Part shown: positions 8,219 through 17,700 of the stretch, in pieces
Position numbering within the stretch: position 1 is the first letter of the stretch
How the letters are laid out: every line of letters begins with the position of its first letter
Assembly: GCA_030432295.1 (NCBI GenBank)
Contig: JAUIHI010000006.1
Coordinates: forward strand, 186,001-250,000
DNA: 64,000 nt
From: Anaerolineae bacterium
GTDB lineage: Bacteria; Chloroflexota; Anaerolineae; Caldilineales; Caldilineaceae
Direction of reading: 5' to 3'
Translations under genes and position numbers: made by a program
The notes under the pieces: model-generated
What the model was told of the DNA's origin: nothing
The model's database searches: none
What the model saw: the letters and a program-made list of their open reading frames with translations, nothing else

Positions 8219-9535
8219 ATGAACCATCAGCCCATCCAGCCCTACCCCGCCAATCCCTTCTACTGGCAATACAAAGGCCGTCCTGTCCTGCTGCTCGGCG
8301 GCTCTGTGGAGGACAACCTCTTTCAGATCGAACAGGTGGAGGAACATCTGGACCTGCTGGCGTCGGTGGGCGGCAACTACGTACGCTGCACAATGTCCAG
8401 CCGAGACCCCGGCGATGCCTGGCCCTTTGCCCAGGATCCGGCCACGGGCCTTTACGATTTAACACAGCCCGGTGAGGAGTATTGGCGACGATTTTCTCGC
8501 TTTGTGGAACTGACCAGCCAGCGGGATATCGTCATGCAGATCGAAGTCTGGGATCGCTTTGATTTTGCCAGAGCGCCGTGGAACGACAACCCATTCAATC
8601 CCAAGAATAATCGAAATTACAGCGCTGACGAAAGTGGGCTAAAGGAGCGTATCGACACCCATCCGGGGCGGCGCGAGAGTGATTTCTTTCATTCGGTGCC
8701 AGCCCTGCAGAACAACCAGACAGTGCTGCGCTACCAGCAGGCATTTGTGGAGCGTCTGCTGGAAGAGACACTAGGCCACGGCCATATCCTCTACTGTATG
8801 GACAACGAGACAAACGACGATCCGGAATGGGGCTGGTATTGGGCGCGCTTCATCCGGGAACGGGCCGCGGCTGCCGGTGTGGAGGTCCAGTTGACCGAAA
8901 TGTGGGACGCCTGGGACCTCTCCAACCCCCAACACGCCAATACCATCGACCACCCCGAACTCTTCAGTTTTGTGGACTTTTCCCAGAACAACCACCAGCA
9001 GAGCGAAACCCACTACCTCAACTTTCAGACCCAGCGTCAGCGCATCATTGACAGCGGCCACATCCGACCCATCAACATTGTCAAGACCTATGGCGCAAAC
9101 ACAGGACATCACGGAACCAGCCGCAATGGGCAGGAGAGTTTCTGGCGTCATCTGTTGGGGGGCGCGGCCTCGGCCCGGTTCCACCGGCCACCTTCGGGCC
9201 ACGGGCTGGATACGATTGCCCAGGCCAACATCCGCAGCGCGCGTATGCTCACCGATCGGATCGATATTTTCAACAGTAGACCGGCCAACGATCTGCTGGA
9301 AGGACGTAGCCGCAACGAAGCCTTTTGTATGGCCCAGCCAGGGAAAACCTATGCCCTCTACTTTACCGACGGCGGTGACCTGTGGCTGAAGAGCGACACT
9401 GACCTGACCGTCGAGTGGCTGCCCATTCACGATAGCCACTGGCTGAAACCCCAGCATCTGCCCTCCGAAGGGGGGCGCGTCCATCTGGTGACACCCGAAT
9501 ATACGGGCTACTGGGGTGCTTTGCTCCGTCCGTGA
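8219..9535 (+). CDS. DUF6298-like putative glycosidase (TIM-barrel type)
   Basis: 438 residues from the ATG with a good site (CAGGAGC) in front; the frame is open further upstream, but that part is the palindrome and is unlikely to be translated. The N-terminal NPFYWQYKGRPVLLLGGS and the barrel-like succession of segments (NYVRCTMSSR, VMQIEVWDRFDF, ILYCMDNETND) resemble DUF4038/DUF6298 glycoside-hydrolase relatives. DNETND could supply the acid Glu. There is no signal peptide, so the protein would be cytoplasmic. Its stop overlaps the start of an MFS gene (GTGATG), implying coupled translation. Function: probable carbohydrate hydrolysis, by inference only. Confidence 0.72.
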   Translation: MNHQPIQPYPANPFYWQYKGRPVLLLGGSVEDNLFQIEQVEEHLDLLASVGGNYVRCTMSSRDPGDAWPFAQDPATGLYDLTQPGEEYWRRFSRFVELTSQRDIVMQIEVWDRFDFARAPWNDNPFNPKNNRNYSADESGLKERIDTHPGRRESDFFHSVPALQNNQTVLRYQQAFVERLLEETLGHGHILYCMDNETNDDPEWGWYWARFIRERAAAAGVEVQLTEMWDAWDLSNPQHANTIDHPELFSFVDFSQNNHQQSETHYLNFQTQRQRIIDSGHIRPINIVKTYGANTGHHGTSRNGQESFWRHLLGGAASARFHRPPSGHGLDTIAQANIRSARMLTDRIDIFNSRPANDLLEGRSRNEAFCMAQPGKTYALYFTDGGDLWLKSDTDLTVEWLPIHDSHWLKPQHLPSEGGRVHLVTPEYTGYWGALLRP

Positions 9536-10746
9536 TGCGCCGAACCCTTTTCCCGTTTGGCTGGAGCACGCCGACAAAGCTGGCCCTCGTCCTCTTTCTC
9601 AGCGCGCTCTACGTCTATCTGCCCGTCTTTACCCTCTATCTGCAGAGCAACGGACTCTCCCTCCTACAGGTCAACTCCCTGTGGGGCATTCTGATGGCCG
9701 CTCTCTTTTTGGCCGAAGTGCCCACCGGGATGCTGGCCGACCGCATCGGGCGCGCCCGTTCGGTGCAACTGGCGTTGCTCTTTCAACTGTTCGGCGAACT
9801 GCTCTTTCTCTTCGGGGATGGCTATCCGGCTTATGTGCTGGCCGCGGTGGCCGGTGGCATCGGCTTTGCCTTTTCGTCGGGTGCGGCAGAAGCGCTGGTC
9901 TACGATTGGCTGTTAGATCGGGGACGAGAGGATGAAATGAGTCGGGCGATGGGCTATGTGAACGCGGCCCACCGGCTGGCCCAACTGGTGGCTTTTTCCG
10001 CGGGTGGGTGGCTGGCGTTGGGGTTGACACCAGAACGCTTCCGGCTGGGCATCGCCTTCACAGCGGGGATGGTAGGCGTGGCCTGGCTGCTCACCTTCAG
10101 TTTGGCGGACGGGGCAAAGGCCAAAGCCAACGACGACGAACCCACCTCCTGGCAGCTTCTCGGCGATGGCCTCTCCCTGCTACGCAGCAACCGGATATTC
10201 CTGGGCCTTGCCCTCTTTTCCATCTTTTCTCTGCCCCTGGGCGACTATCTGCTCACCCTCTATCAGCCCCATTTTGTGGCCGTGGGTGTGCCGCCGGTCT
10301 GGCTGGGGTTGGGGATGGCGCTGGGGTCGCTGGTCGGGGTGATTGCCTCGTCCAATGCCTGGCGGCTGGAGCGATGGCTGGGGCCACGCCGGGCGCTGTG
10401 GCTGGCCGCGGGGCTGCCGGGGTTGCTCTATCTGCTCTTTGCCGCGGGTGGGTTGCCCGTTCCGACGGTCGTCTTTTTTGTGCTGCTCGTCGGCTCTTTC
10501 AGCCTGAAGGGGCCGCTCTTTTCTGAGCACCTGAATCGTCACATCCCCAGCCATAACCGGGCCACGCTGCTTTCGCTGATCAGTATGGGGACGAGCCTCT
10601 ACGACGCGTCGATGGGGCTGGTCATCGGCGGGGTGGCCGATGGCTTCGGGCTGATTCCGGCCTTTGTGCTGATGGGCGGGCTGGTGCTGTTGGCCACACT
10701 ATTCTTCGGATGGCGCACGGGCGGGGATAGAATTCAGGGCAACTGA
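9535..10746 (+). CDS. MFS transporter, translationally coupled
   Basis: About 403 residues and 12 hydrophobic segments; the helix 2-3 loop holds GMLADRIGRARSV, the MFS signature. The ATG shares a base with the TGA of the DUF6298-like gene, and an in-frame GTG lies one codon earlier. Coupling to a putative glycosidase suggests import or export of a sugar or glycoside. The 3' end overlaps the convergent membrane-protein gene by 13 bases. Confidence 0.85.
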   Translation: MRRTLFPFGWSTPTKLALVLFLSALYVYLPVFTLYLQSNGLSLLQVNSLWGILMAALFLAEVPTGMLADRIGRARSVQLALLFQLFGELLFLFGDGYPAYVLAAVAGGIGFAFSSGAAEALVYDWLLDRGREDEMSRAMGYVNAAHRLAQLVAFSAGGWLALGLTPERFRLGIAFTAGMVGVAWLLTFSLADGAKAKANDDEPTSWQLLGDGLSLLRSNRIFLGLALFSIFSLPLGDYLLTLYQPHFVAVGVPPVWLGLGMALGSLVGVIASSNAWRLERWLGPRRALWLAAGLPGLLYLLFAAGGLPVPTVVFFVLLVGSFSLKGPLFSEHLNRHIPSHNRATLLSLISMGTSLYDASMGLVIGGVADGFGLIPAFVLMGGLVLLATLFFGWRTGGDRIQGN

Positions 10747-12854
10747 TAGATGAAGAGAACCGGATCGCCGCTGCGGTTGCGCTGGAGGAGGAAGAGACCG
10801 TCGGGATAGCGGCTCTGCAACTCCGCTGCCAGGGCCTGGTCGTTGGGCTGGAGAATGACGGAAGATTGGGGTGGCAGATTGACCGGCCAGTTGTCCGGTG
10901 TGATGGCGATGCCCCGTTTCGCATAGGGACCACCCGCCAAAAATTGAACCGTGCGGTCGCTCCATTGAGCGCGACCGTCATCGCCCGTGTCGATGAGAAC
11001 AGCCGTGCGCTCGTCGGGCAGGCTGCGGATGGCCCGGCCCGCATAGCTTGCGGCATCAGCCTGGACAGTCTGTACCTCATACCACGCCACCCAATTGTGG
11101 GAACCCGCCAGCACAAGCAGGCCAATCACCACAAAAAGGCTGAACTGGCCCATCCACAGGCCAGCCGTTTTCATCAGCGTCGTGCGTGCCCAATCCACCG
11201 CCAGAGCGCAGATCAGCCCGGCCACAGGCAGGACCGGCAGCAGTCGGGGCCAGTTTGGCGAGTCGATCACCAAAACGCCGCCCAACACCACCGCTCCGGT
11301 CAGCCAGGAAACCAGCATCCAACTTTGCGTCCGGTCCAAATTCAAAAGCAGATAGCCGATGCCCAGCAGTAGAATGGGTGCGATCAGACTGTCCAGCATC
11401 GGCGCTGGCCAGCCGAATTGGGTGCTGCTGTCGCCAAACATCCAGAAAGTGAGGAACGTGCGCCGGGCATTTTCCAGCAGCACGGCATTGAGTCCCTGCA
11501 CGCCGTAGACGCCTTCCATATGCAGCAGTCCGGCTCCGTTGAAGATTGAGGCTTCCTGCAAGCGGGCGAGGAATACCCCAGGACTACGCAGCCAGCCCCC
11601 GGTAAAGGGCGCCAAAAAGACAAATCCCCCGCCAAACCAGGCGGCAAAGCCACCCCATCCGATCTGGCGCAGCCAGTCCCGCCGGGCCAGCAGCCAGAAA
11701 ATCCACCAGAGCAGGGCGATCCCCACAAAAACGGTTCCGCTGTAGTAAAGGGTTGCGGTCAGGCCGAGCAGCAGCCCGGCCAGGGCCAATGCGGTGCGCG
11801 AGCCAGTACGCACGCCCCGGTGCAGCGCCCACAGCCCTAGCACGCCCCAGGCCACCGGTTCCAGGAATTGGGGCATCCGCCCAAAATGGACAAATGTATA
11901 GCCCACGGCGGTGAAAGCCGCGGCCAGCAGAGCCGGAGATCGTCCGTCGTCGGTATCGCCCTTATCCGTCGGCGTGCGGCGAAAGAGTTCGCAGCCCAGC
12001 AGCCAGACGCCCAGAATTGTCAGCAGACCCGCGTAGAGGCCCGCCAGCCGGTTGCCCAGCAGCCAATCCCCGCTGAGTATTGTGCCCAGCGCCGCGGGAT
12101 AGTAGGCAAAGAGTGGGGTATTGGCCCAGCCCGACGCAAAGATACGGCTTTCCAAACCCGACGCAATCTGCAACGCCTGCAAGCCGTGGCTGGCTTCGGT
12201 TCCGTCCACGCGCACAGGAACCGTCGCCAATTGCCAGCCCAGCAGAAGCCCACCGATCGCCAGAATCAGCAGAAAAGTCGGCCAACTGCGCTCCGGTCGA
12301 GAGACGGACAGCGCGGGGTCAGACAGGTCAGATTCAGCAGGAGCAGCGCCAGCTTTGCGGTCGGCCAGCCAGTTTCCCAGGGCATAGACGCCGATGGCCG
12401 CGGCCCACAGATAGTGGGTCCAGTCCGGTTCGGCTTCGTTTTGTCGGAAGTAGAGGGGCAGCAATGCCGCCGCCAGCACAGCCACTGCGGTCAACAGCGC
12501 GGCAGGCAGGGATGGCTGGGGAATGGATGGAGAGGAGGAAGGGCTATTGTCGCTCGTCGTCCGGGGCCAACTGTATACGGCCAGCCCAAAAAGCAGCGCG
12601 CCAATCCCGGCCAGATAGAGGCCGAGGCTCTGCTGGTCCGGCCCTGACCACTGGGGGAGTTCCCATAAGAAAGGGATATTTTCGGAAAACCAGGCAGAAC
12701 GCAGGAATTCCAGACTCGCCTGGTCGAAAAGATATTGGGCGGCATAGACTGCGAGAATGGCCGCGATCAGAGCGAGAAAGCGTAAGAATCGCACGCGTTC
12801 GGCCTTGCTGGGGAGTAGTGGACCGCGAAAGACAAAACCCGGTTGCCCAAACAA
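10734..12854 (-). CDS. GT39-type (PMT family) membrane glycosyltransferase
   Basis: 706 residues with more than ten hydrophobic segments. The first large outer loop contains RVDGTEASHGLQAL, matching the acidic D-x-E motif of PMT/ArnT-type enzymes that transfer sugars from polyprenyl phosphates on the outer face of the membrane. A soluble tail of about 130 residues follows the last helix. The start is uncertain: TTG at 12854 has no good ribosome site, while GTG at 12794 is preceded by AAGG. It lies 61 bases behind tatA on the same strand and converges with the MFS gene. The acceptor is unknown. Confidence 0.8.
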   Translation of the reverse strand: MFGQPGFVFRGPLLPSKAERVRFLRFLALIAAILAVYAAQYLFDQASLEFLRSAWFSENIPFLWELPQWSGPDQQSLGLYLAGIGALLFGLAVYSWPRTTSDNSPSSSPSIPQPSLPAALLTAVAVLAAALLPLYFRQNEAEPDWTHYLWAAAIGVYALGNWLADRKAGAAPAESDLSDPALSVSRPERSWPTFLLILAIGGLLLGWQLATVPVRVDGTEASHGLQALQIASGLESRIFASGWANTPLFAYYPAALGTILSGDWLLGNRLAGLYAGLLTILGVWLLGCELFRRTPTDKGDTDDGRSPALLAAAFTAVGYTFVHFGRMPQFLEPVAWGVLGLWALHRGVRTGSRTALALAGLLLGLTATLYYSGTVFVGIALLWWIFWLLARRDWLRQIGWGGFAAWFGGGFVFLAPFTGGWLRSPGVFLARLQEASIFNGAGLLHMEGVYGVQGLNAVLLENARRTFLTFWMFGDSSTQFGWPAPMLDSLIAPILLLGIGYLLLNLDRTQSWMLVSWLTGAVVLGGVLVIDSPNWPRLLPVLPVAGLICALAVDWARTTLMKTAGLWMGQFSLFVVIGLLVLAGSHNWVAWYEVQTVQADAASYAGRAIRSLPDERTAVLIDTGDDGRAQWSDRTVQFLAGGPYAKRGIAITPDNWPVNLPPQSSVILQPNDQALAAELQSRYPDGLFLLQRNRSGDPVLFIYQLP

Positions 12855-12915
12855 ACGGTCAACCGGGTAGAGTTAATATCTGATACACAGGAGCAGAAAG
12901 AAAGGGGCGGGCCGT

Positions 12916-13149
12916 TTAGGCTGCGTCTTCGGTCTCTTCTACTTCTGCCTGTACGGGCTTCTTCTTTTTTGGTGCAACCACTGGCTCGTCGTCATCCTCG
13001 TCAATCGATTCGACGTCTTTGGCAGCCCGGCGGAACTCGCGGATGCCTTTGCCCAGCCCGCCAAATACTTCAGGCAGACGGCCAACGCCGAAGAAGATCA
13101 CAACAATCACCAAAATCAAGATCAGTTCTGTGGGTCCGAGAGAAGGCAT
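12916..13149 (-). CDS. tatA: twin-arginine translocase subunit TatA/TatE
   Basis: 77 residues. A single N-terminal helix ([19 protein letters not shown]) is followed by the FGxxGKGIREF amphipathic hinge ([14 protein letters not shown]) and a charged, acidic/lysine-rich tail, the standard TatA layout. It forms the pore-like component of the Tat system, which exports folded proteins. No tatC is in the window. AAGGAG lies eight bases before the ATG. The secreted lactonase-like protein at 33157 carries a Tat-type signal and would be a client. Confidence 0.95.
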   Translation of the reverse strand: MPSLGPTELILILVIVVIFFGVGRLPEVFGGLGKGIREFRRAAKDVESIDEDDDEPVVAPKKKKPVQAEVEETEDAA

Positions 13150-13444
13150 TGTAGATACTCCTTATAGAATATTCGTCGTCTGGCGGCCCGGCCAGAAGGA
13201 AGGGTCGTCTTTGCGAGCAGGTAGAGTGGACATATTATAACACGGGTGGTAAGGGCTGCAAATCTCCCGTCCGGGGAAAAGGATTCAGGACAATCGGGTA
13301 CTTCTACAGCGACAACGCCTGACAGGTGCGAAAGGGGAAAAGGATTGTAGACACCTTTCATCCTATCGACCATTTGTGCTAGAATACCCACAATCTTCTC
13401 ATCGTTTTTTGGTTGCCACCCGGCACAGGGACAGAGACTCTTCT
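13150..13444. other. divergent tatA-recN promoter region with direct repeats
   Basis: 295 bases without a gene. A 13-base direct repeat GGGGAAAAGGATT occurs at 13273-13285 and 13334-13346. TAGAAT at 13380-13385 is a fair -10 hexamer for recN, with a weak -35 (TTCATC) 17 bases upstream. I recognise no SOS box. Confidence 0.4.
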
Positions 13445-15265
13445 ATGACTGCCCTTTTGGAACTGCACATCCGCAATTTTGCCATTATTGATGAACTGCA
13501 CCTGGCCTTCCATCCGGGGCTGAATGTATTGACTGGCGAGACCGGCGCGGGCAAGTCGATTATTATCGACGCGCTGGGACTGCTGCTGGGGGATCGGGCC
13601 ACGGCGGAAATGATCCGAGCCGGCACAGACCGGGCGGAGATCGACGCCATCTTTAGCCTGACCCCCAGTTTGGGCCACACAGACGAGCATCTGGCCGAGA
13701 TTCGCGGCCTGCTGGAAACCGAAGGACTGGACGACCCGGATGCGCCCAATACCCTCATTTTGGCCCGGGAGGTGCGGCTGGGCGGGCGCAACATTGCCCG
13801 TGTCAATGGCCGGGCGGTCTCTTTGCAGATTCTCAGCGATGTGGCCGGCCAACTGGTGGACATCCACGGCCAGGGCGAACACCTGAATCTGTTGCGCCCC
13901 CGTACCCACGTCTATCTCATCGACCGCTACGCCGGGTTGACCGAGCAGCGCAAGCAGGTGGCCGAGCAGGTGCGCCGTCTGAATAGCGTGCGCCACGAGT
14001 TGGACCGGCTGCGCCAGGACGCACGCACGTTGGCCCAGCGCATCGATCTGCTCTCCTTCCAGGCCGAGGAGATCGCCAATGCCCGGCTGATCCCCGGCGA
14101 GGACGAGGAGTTGGAGAACGAACGGAGACGGCTGGGCAATGCGGAATCTCTGCTTCAATTAGCCCAGACAGCCGGTGTGCTGCTCAACGACGGCGACGGC
14201 GAATCGCCGGGAGTCATCGATCTTTTCAGCCAGGCTGTGGGACGGATGGAGCGGTTGGCCCGCATCGACAGCAGTATGACGGTCACAGCGGATCAGTCCC
14301 AGAGTCTGTTGGAACAGCTTTCCGATCTCTCCCGGGAGATTCAGGACTACGTGGACAATCTGGAATTCAATCCGGAGCGGCTGGCCGAAGTCGAGGAACG
14401 GCTGCAACTAGTGGGTAATCTGCGACGCAAATATGGGGATACGGTGGAAGATGTGATCGCCTACGGCGATAAGGCCCAGGCGGAGTTGGACGATCTGAGC
14501 GACTGGGAAGTGAAGACCGCGGCATTGGAAGCGGACGAGGAGCGGCTGCTGCGGGAGATCGGTCGTCTGGGCGCGGCGTTGAGTGTGGCCCGGACCGCGG
14601 CTGGCGAAAAGATGTCCCGCCAGATCGAAGGCGAACTGGCCGATCTGCACATGGCTCAGGCCCGTTTTGGCCTTTCGGTCCAACAGTCGGATAGCGCAGA
14701 GGGGGCCTGGCTGCCCGATGGACGCCGGGTACACTTTGACAGCACAGGCGTGGATCGGGTGGAATTTCTGATCAGCGCCAACCCCGGCGAACCGCTGAAG
14801 CCAATGGCAAAAGTGGCCTCCGGCGGCGAAACCTCCCGGCTGATGCTTGGGCTGAAAAGTGTGCTGGCCCACGCCGACGCTACCCCCGCGCTGATTTTTG
14901 ATGAAATCGATCAGGGCATCGGCGGGCGTGTCGGCTCGACTGTGGGCGCAAAATTATGGCGATTGACCGGCCAGGAAAAGAACGCAGCCCCCAGCCTCCC
15001 CCATCAGGTCATCTGTATCACCCATCTGCCCCAACTGGCGGCCTACGGCGACCTGCACCTGAGCGTGAACAAGCGGGTCTATGAGGACGACGGGGAACTG
15101 CGCACGGGTACTGTCGTCGCTGCTCTGGATGACGAGGGGCGTCTGCACGAACTGATGCAGATGCTGGGGGCAACCACCCAGGCCGGTCGCCAGTCCGTGC
15201 GCGAGATGCTGGACGAGGTGGCGGGGGTGAAGGGGGAACGGAAGAAAGTGCCACTTGCGGTCTGA
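13445..15265 (+). CDS. recN: DNA repair ATPase RecN
   Basis: 606 residues, slightly longer than E. coli RecN (553). It has the SMC-like layout: Walker A GETGAGKS at residues 31-38, long coiled-coil arms in the middle (ELDRLRQDARTLAQRIDLL), and the C-terminal ASGGETSRL signature with Walker B LIFDEIDQGIGG. RecN holds DNA ends together during double-strand break repair. The frame is open for 23 codons upstream, but MTALLELHIRNF is the conserved start and has a purine-rich site in front. A 20-30 residue insert (GQEKNAAPSLPHQ) sits after the Walker B region. Confidence 0.95.
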   Translation: MTALLELHIRNFAIIDELHLAFHPGLNVLTGETGAGKSIIIDALGLLLGDRATAEMIRAGTDRAEIDAIFSLTPSLGHTDEHLAEIRGLLETEGLDDPDAPNTLILAREVRLGGRNIARVNGRAVSLQILSDVAGQLVDIHGQGEHLNLLRPRTHVYLIDRYAGLTEQRKQVAEQVRRLNSVRHELDRLRQDARTLAQRIDLLSFQAEEIANARLIPGEDEELENERRRLGNAESLLQLAQTAGVLLNDGDGESPGVIDLFSQAVGRMERLARIDSSMTVTADQSQSLLEQLSDLSREIQDYVDNLEFNPERLAEVEERLQLVGNLRRKYGDTVEDVIAYGDKAQAELDDLSDWEVKTAALEADEERLLREIGRLGAALSVARTAAGEKMSRQIEGELADLHMAQARFGLSVQQSDSAEGAWLPDGRRVHFDSTGVDRVEFLISANPGEPLKPMAKVASGGETSRLMLGLKSVLAHADATPALIFDEIDQGIGGRVGSTVGAKLWRLTGQEKNAAPSLPHQVICITHLPQLAAYGDLHLSVNKRVYEDDGELRTGTVVAALDDEGRLHELMQMLGATTQAGRQSVREMLDEVAGVKGERKKVPLAV

Positions 15266-15368
15266 ATGCAACCTACTTGCAGAAGCGTGAGGCGTGAAAC
15301 GTGAGATCGTTCAGACGATTTCGCGTCGTACGTTTCATGTTTCCGCCCACTTGTATGGACGGGAACTC

Positions 15369-16712
15369 ATGAAAAAAATTTGGTCATACTTCCGCATCTT
15401 CTATCTTTCCTGCCTTCTCCTGGGCCTGATTCTGCCCACTGTCGGTCAGGTGGGTCTGGCTGTGGCCGGCGGACCGGAGCAGGAGACGATCAACCGGGTC
15501 CACGTTCTCAGCTTTCGTGGCGCGGTGACGCCTGTGCTAGGCCAGTATATTGTGGACGGGATTGAGGCGGCCCAGGCCAGCGGAGCCAGTGCAGTCATTC
15601 TGCAATTGGATACTCCCGGCGGCAGCGTAGAGGTCACCAAACGCATTGTCCAGGATATGCTGGCTTCCCCCGTGCCGATTGTCGTCTACGTGGCCCCCTC
15701 TGCGGCCCAGGCGGGCAGCGCTGGCACATTCATCACCCTGGCCGGCCACGTGGCCGCGATGGCTCCCGGCAGCAGTATCGGCGCGGCCAGCCCGGTGGGC
15801 AGCAGCGGCGAGGATGTGGGTGAGACGATGGAGGCGAAGGTCAAGAATATCCTCAGCGCGGACATCGAAAATCTGGCCTCCCGGCGGGGCAAGAATGCGG
15901 TGGAATGGGCCGTGGCCGCGGTGCAGGATGCTGCCGCTGCCACCGCGGATCGGGCGCTGGAACTGGGCGTCATCGACTTTATCGCAACCGATGTGGCGGA
16001 CCTGGCCGAGCAGATGGACGGTTTTGTCGTCACTGTCCAGGGCGAAGAAGTGACGTTGCAAACCGCGGGCGCGCTGGCCCAGCGACTGGACCTTTCGCCT
16101 TTACAGGAATTTCTTAACTTCATCACCAACCCGTCGGTGGCGACGATTCTGCTCACGCTTGGCTCTGTGGGGCTGATTGCAGAAATCTACAACCCCGGCA
16201 CTTTCATCCCCGGCACAGTCGGGCTGATCAGTCTGTTGCTGGGCCTCTACGCCCTGGGCCAGTTGGACGCCAACTTTGCCGGGCTGGCACTGGTGCTGTT
16301 GGGTATTCTACTCTTTATCGCCGAAGCCTTCACACCCACCTTTGGCGCGCTGGCATTGGGCGGCGCGGCGTCGTTTGTCTTTGGCAGTGCGCTGCTCTTT
16401 GATGCGCCGGGGCTGGCTGTTCCCTGGGTGACAATTCTGACGATGACTGCGCTGATGGGTGGGTTTACGGTCTTTGCTGGGGGTAAGGCCCTGGCAGCCC
16501 AGCGCCGTCAGCCCACGACCGGGCGGGAAGCCCTCGTCGGCTCCAGCGCTACTGTGCGCAGCCTCTTCGACGAGCAGGGCCGGGGTTCGGTTCACACCGC
16601 GGGGGAACTGTGGAACGCCACCCTTGCCAGCGGCAGCGGGGTTCCGGTCGTCGGTGATCGGGTGACGGTCGAGGGTTGGCAGGGGTATACGCTGGTGGTG
16701 AGGAAGCTGTAA
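15369..16712 (+). CDS. NfeD family membrane-bound serine protease
   Basis: 447 residues from the ATG at 15369; the frame is open upstream, but only this start gives a signal peptide (MKKIWSYFRIFYLSCLLLG). The ClpP/SppA-like protease domain has QLDTPGGSVEVT and AAQAGSAGTFI, where the Ser in the second motif is the likely nucleophile. The second part has four membrane helices (residues about 240-360) and ends in a soluble OB-like NfeD domain. Family members cleave stomatin-like or membrane proteins; no stomatin/SPFH gene adjoins it here, which is a little unusual. Confidence 0.9.
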   Translation: MKKIWSYFRIFYLSCLLLGLILPTVGQVGLAVAGGPEQETINRVHVLSFRGAVTPVLGQYIVDGIEAAQASGASAVILQLDTPGGSVEVTKRIVQDMLASPVPIVVYVAPSAAQAGSAGTFITLAGHVAAMAPGSSIGAASPVGSSGEDVGETMEAKVKNILSADIENLASRRGKNAVEWAVAAVQDAAAATADRALELGVIDFIATDVADLAEQMDGFVVTVQGEEVTLQTAGALAQRLDLSPLQEFLNFITNPSVATILLTLGSVGLIAEIYNPGTFIPGTVGLISLLLGLYALGQLDANFAGLALVLLGILLFIAEAFTPTFGALALGGAASFVFGSALLFDAPGLAVPWVTILTMTALMGGFTVFAGGKALAAQRRQPTTGREALVGSSATVRSLFDEQGRGSVHTAGELWNATLASGSGVPVVGDRVTVEGWQGYTLVVRKL

Positions 16713-16714
16713 TA

Positions 16715-16766
16715 CAAGACGGCAGACGACAGACCGCTGACCGCCGTCGTCTGCTTGTATTGTTGT
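16715..16766. repeat. bulged inverted repeat after nfeD gene
   Basis: AATACAA and GCAGACGAC on the left pair with GTCGTCTGC-TTGTATT on the right, with a four-base bulge. It lies between the protease and methyltransferase genes and has no T-run, so it is more likely a dispersed palindrome than a terminator. Confidence 0.5.
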
Positions 16767-16804
16767 CCGCCGCTCACTGTCTCATTTCACTATAGGAACA
16801 CTCT

Positions 16805-17662
16805 GTGAACCACGAATCCAACACCTGGCGCAAGTATCTCACCGACTACAACGAAGGGCTGGGGCTGGTCTACGAGCGCTTTGTGCTCAACGACTTTCTG
16901 GACGACCTGCGCCGGAAGTACAACATTCACTCAGTGCTGGAAGCCCCCCTCTACGGGATGGCCGGGGTGAGCGGCATCAACAGCTATGAACTGGCGAAGG
17001 CCGGGGTGGACGTGACGCTGGTGGATGATACGCCGGAGCGGCTGGCCGGGGTAGAGCGCATCTGGCGGGAGGATTTACAGCAGCCGGTCAATCTCGTCGG
17101 CATCCAGCCCGACGAGTGGGGACGGCTGCCCTTTGCCGACGACAGCTTCGATATGGCCTGGTGCTGGGCCAGCCTCTGGTATATTCAGGACCCGGCTGGG
17201 CTGCTGCGGGAGCTGGCCCGGGTCAGCCGGGATGTGGTTTTCGTCGCCATGCCCAACAACATCCAGGTGGGCTATTGGATGCGCAAACTGGTCATCGACC
17301 GGGAGTTCTTTGCCCATCACGACGAGCGCTGGACCGAGACCGGGCGCATCCGCCGCATTTTGGCAGAGGAGAAAGTGCGCTTTGTGGACGAGGGGGTGCT
17401 GGACACGCCGCCCTGGCCCGATACGGTCATGCCCGCCAACGAAGTGCTGAAACGGTTGGGCATCCGCAGCCGCAAGCTGGAAGAGCAGTTCACCGGCGAC
17501 GGCTGGCAGTGGAGTACAATGGCCTACTACACCGGCCAACAGCCGGAGCTACGCGAGCAGGTGATGAAATACGCCTGGCTGGACCACGCGCCCCTGCCCT
17601 GGCAGATAAAGGCGATCTGGGCGCATCACCGCTATTTGGTGGGGCGGGTGGATAAAGGATGA
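16805..17662 (+). CDS. class I SAM-dependent methyltransferase-like protein
   Basis: 285 residues, GTG start with AGGA eight bases before. Motif I is degenerate (SVLEAPLYGMAGVSGIN) but the fold signals follow: VTLVDDTPE, then FADDSFDMAWCWASLWYI (the post-motif with acidic and aromatic residues) and LLRELARVSRDVVFVAMP. These match Methyltransf_11-like enzymes. The acceptor is unknown. It stands alone, convergent with the GCS2 gene. The weak glycine motif leaves open a non-methylating relative. Confidence 0.72.
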   Translation: MNHESNTWRKYLTDYNEGLGLVYERFVLNDFLDDLRRKYNIHSVLEAPLYGMAGVSGINSYELAKAGVDVTLVDDTPERLAGVERIWREDLQQPVNLVGIQPDEWGRLPFADDSFDMAWCWASLWYIQDPAGLLRELARVSRDVVFVAMPNNIQVGYWMRKLVIDREFFAHHDERWTETGRIRRILAEEKVRFVDEGVLDTPPWPDTVMPANEVLKRLGIRSRKLEEQFTGDGWQWSTMAYYTGQQPELREQVMKYAWLDHAPLPWQIKAIWAHHRYLVGRVDKG

Positions 17663-17700
17663 TGAGAGCGTTGGGCAGAATCCCAGCATCTGAGCATCAC

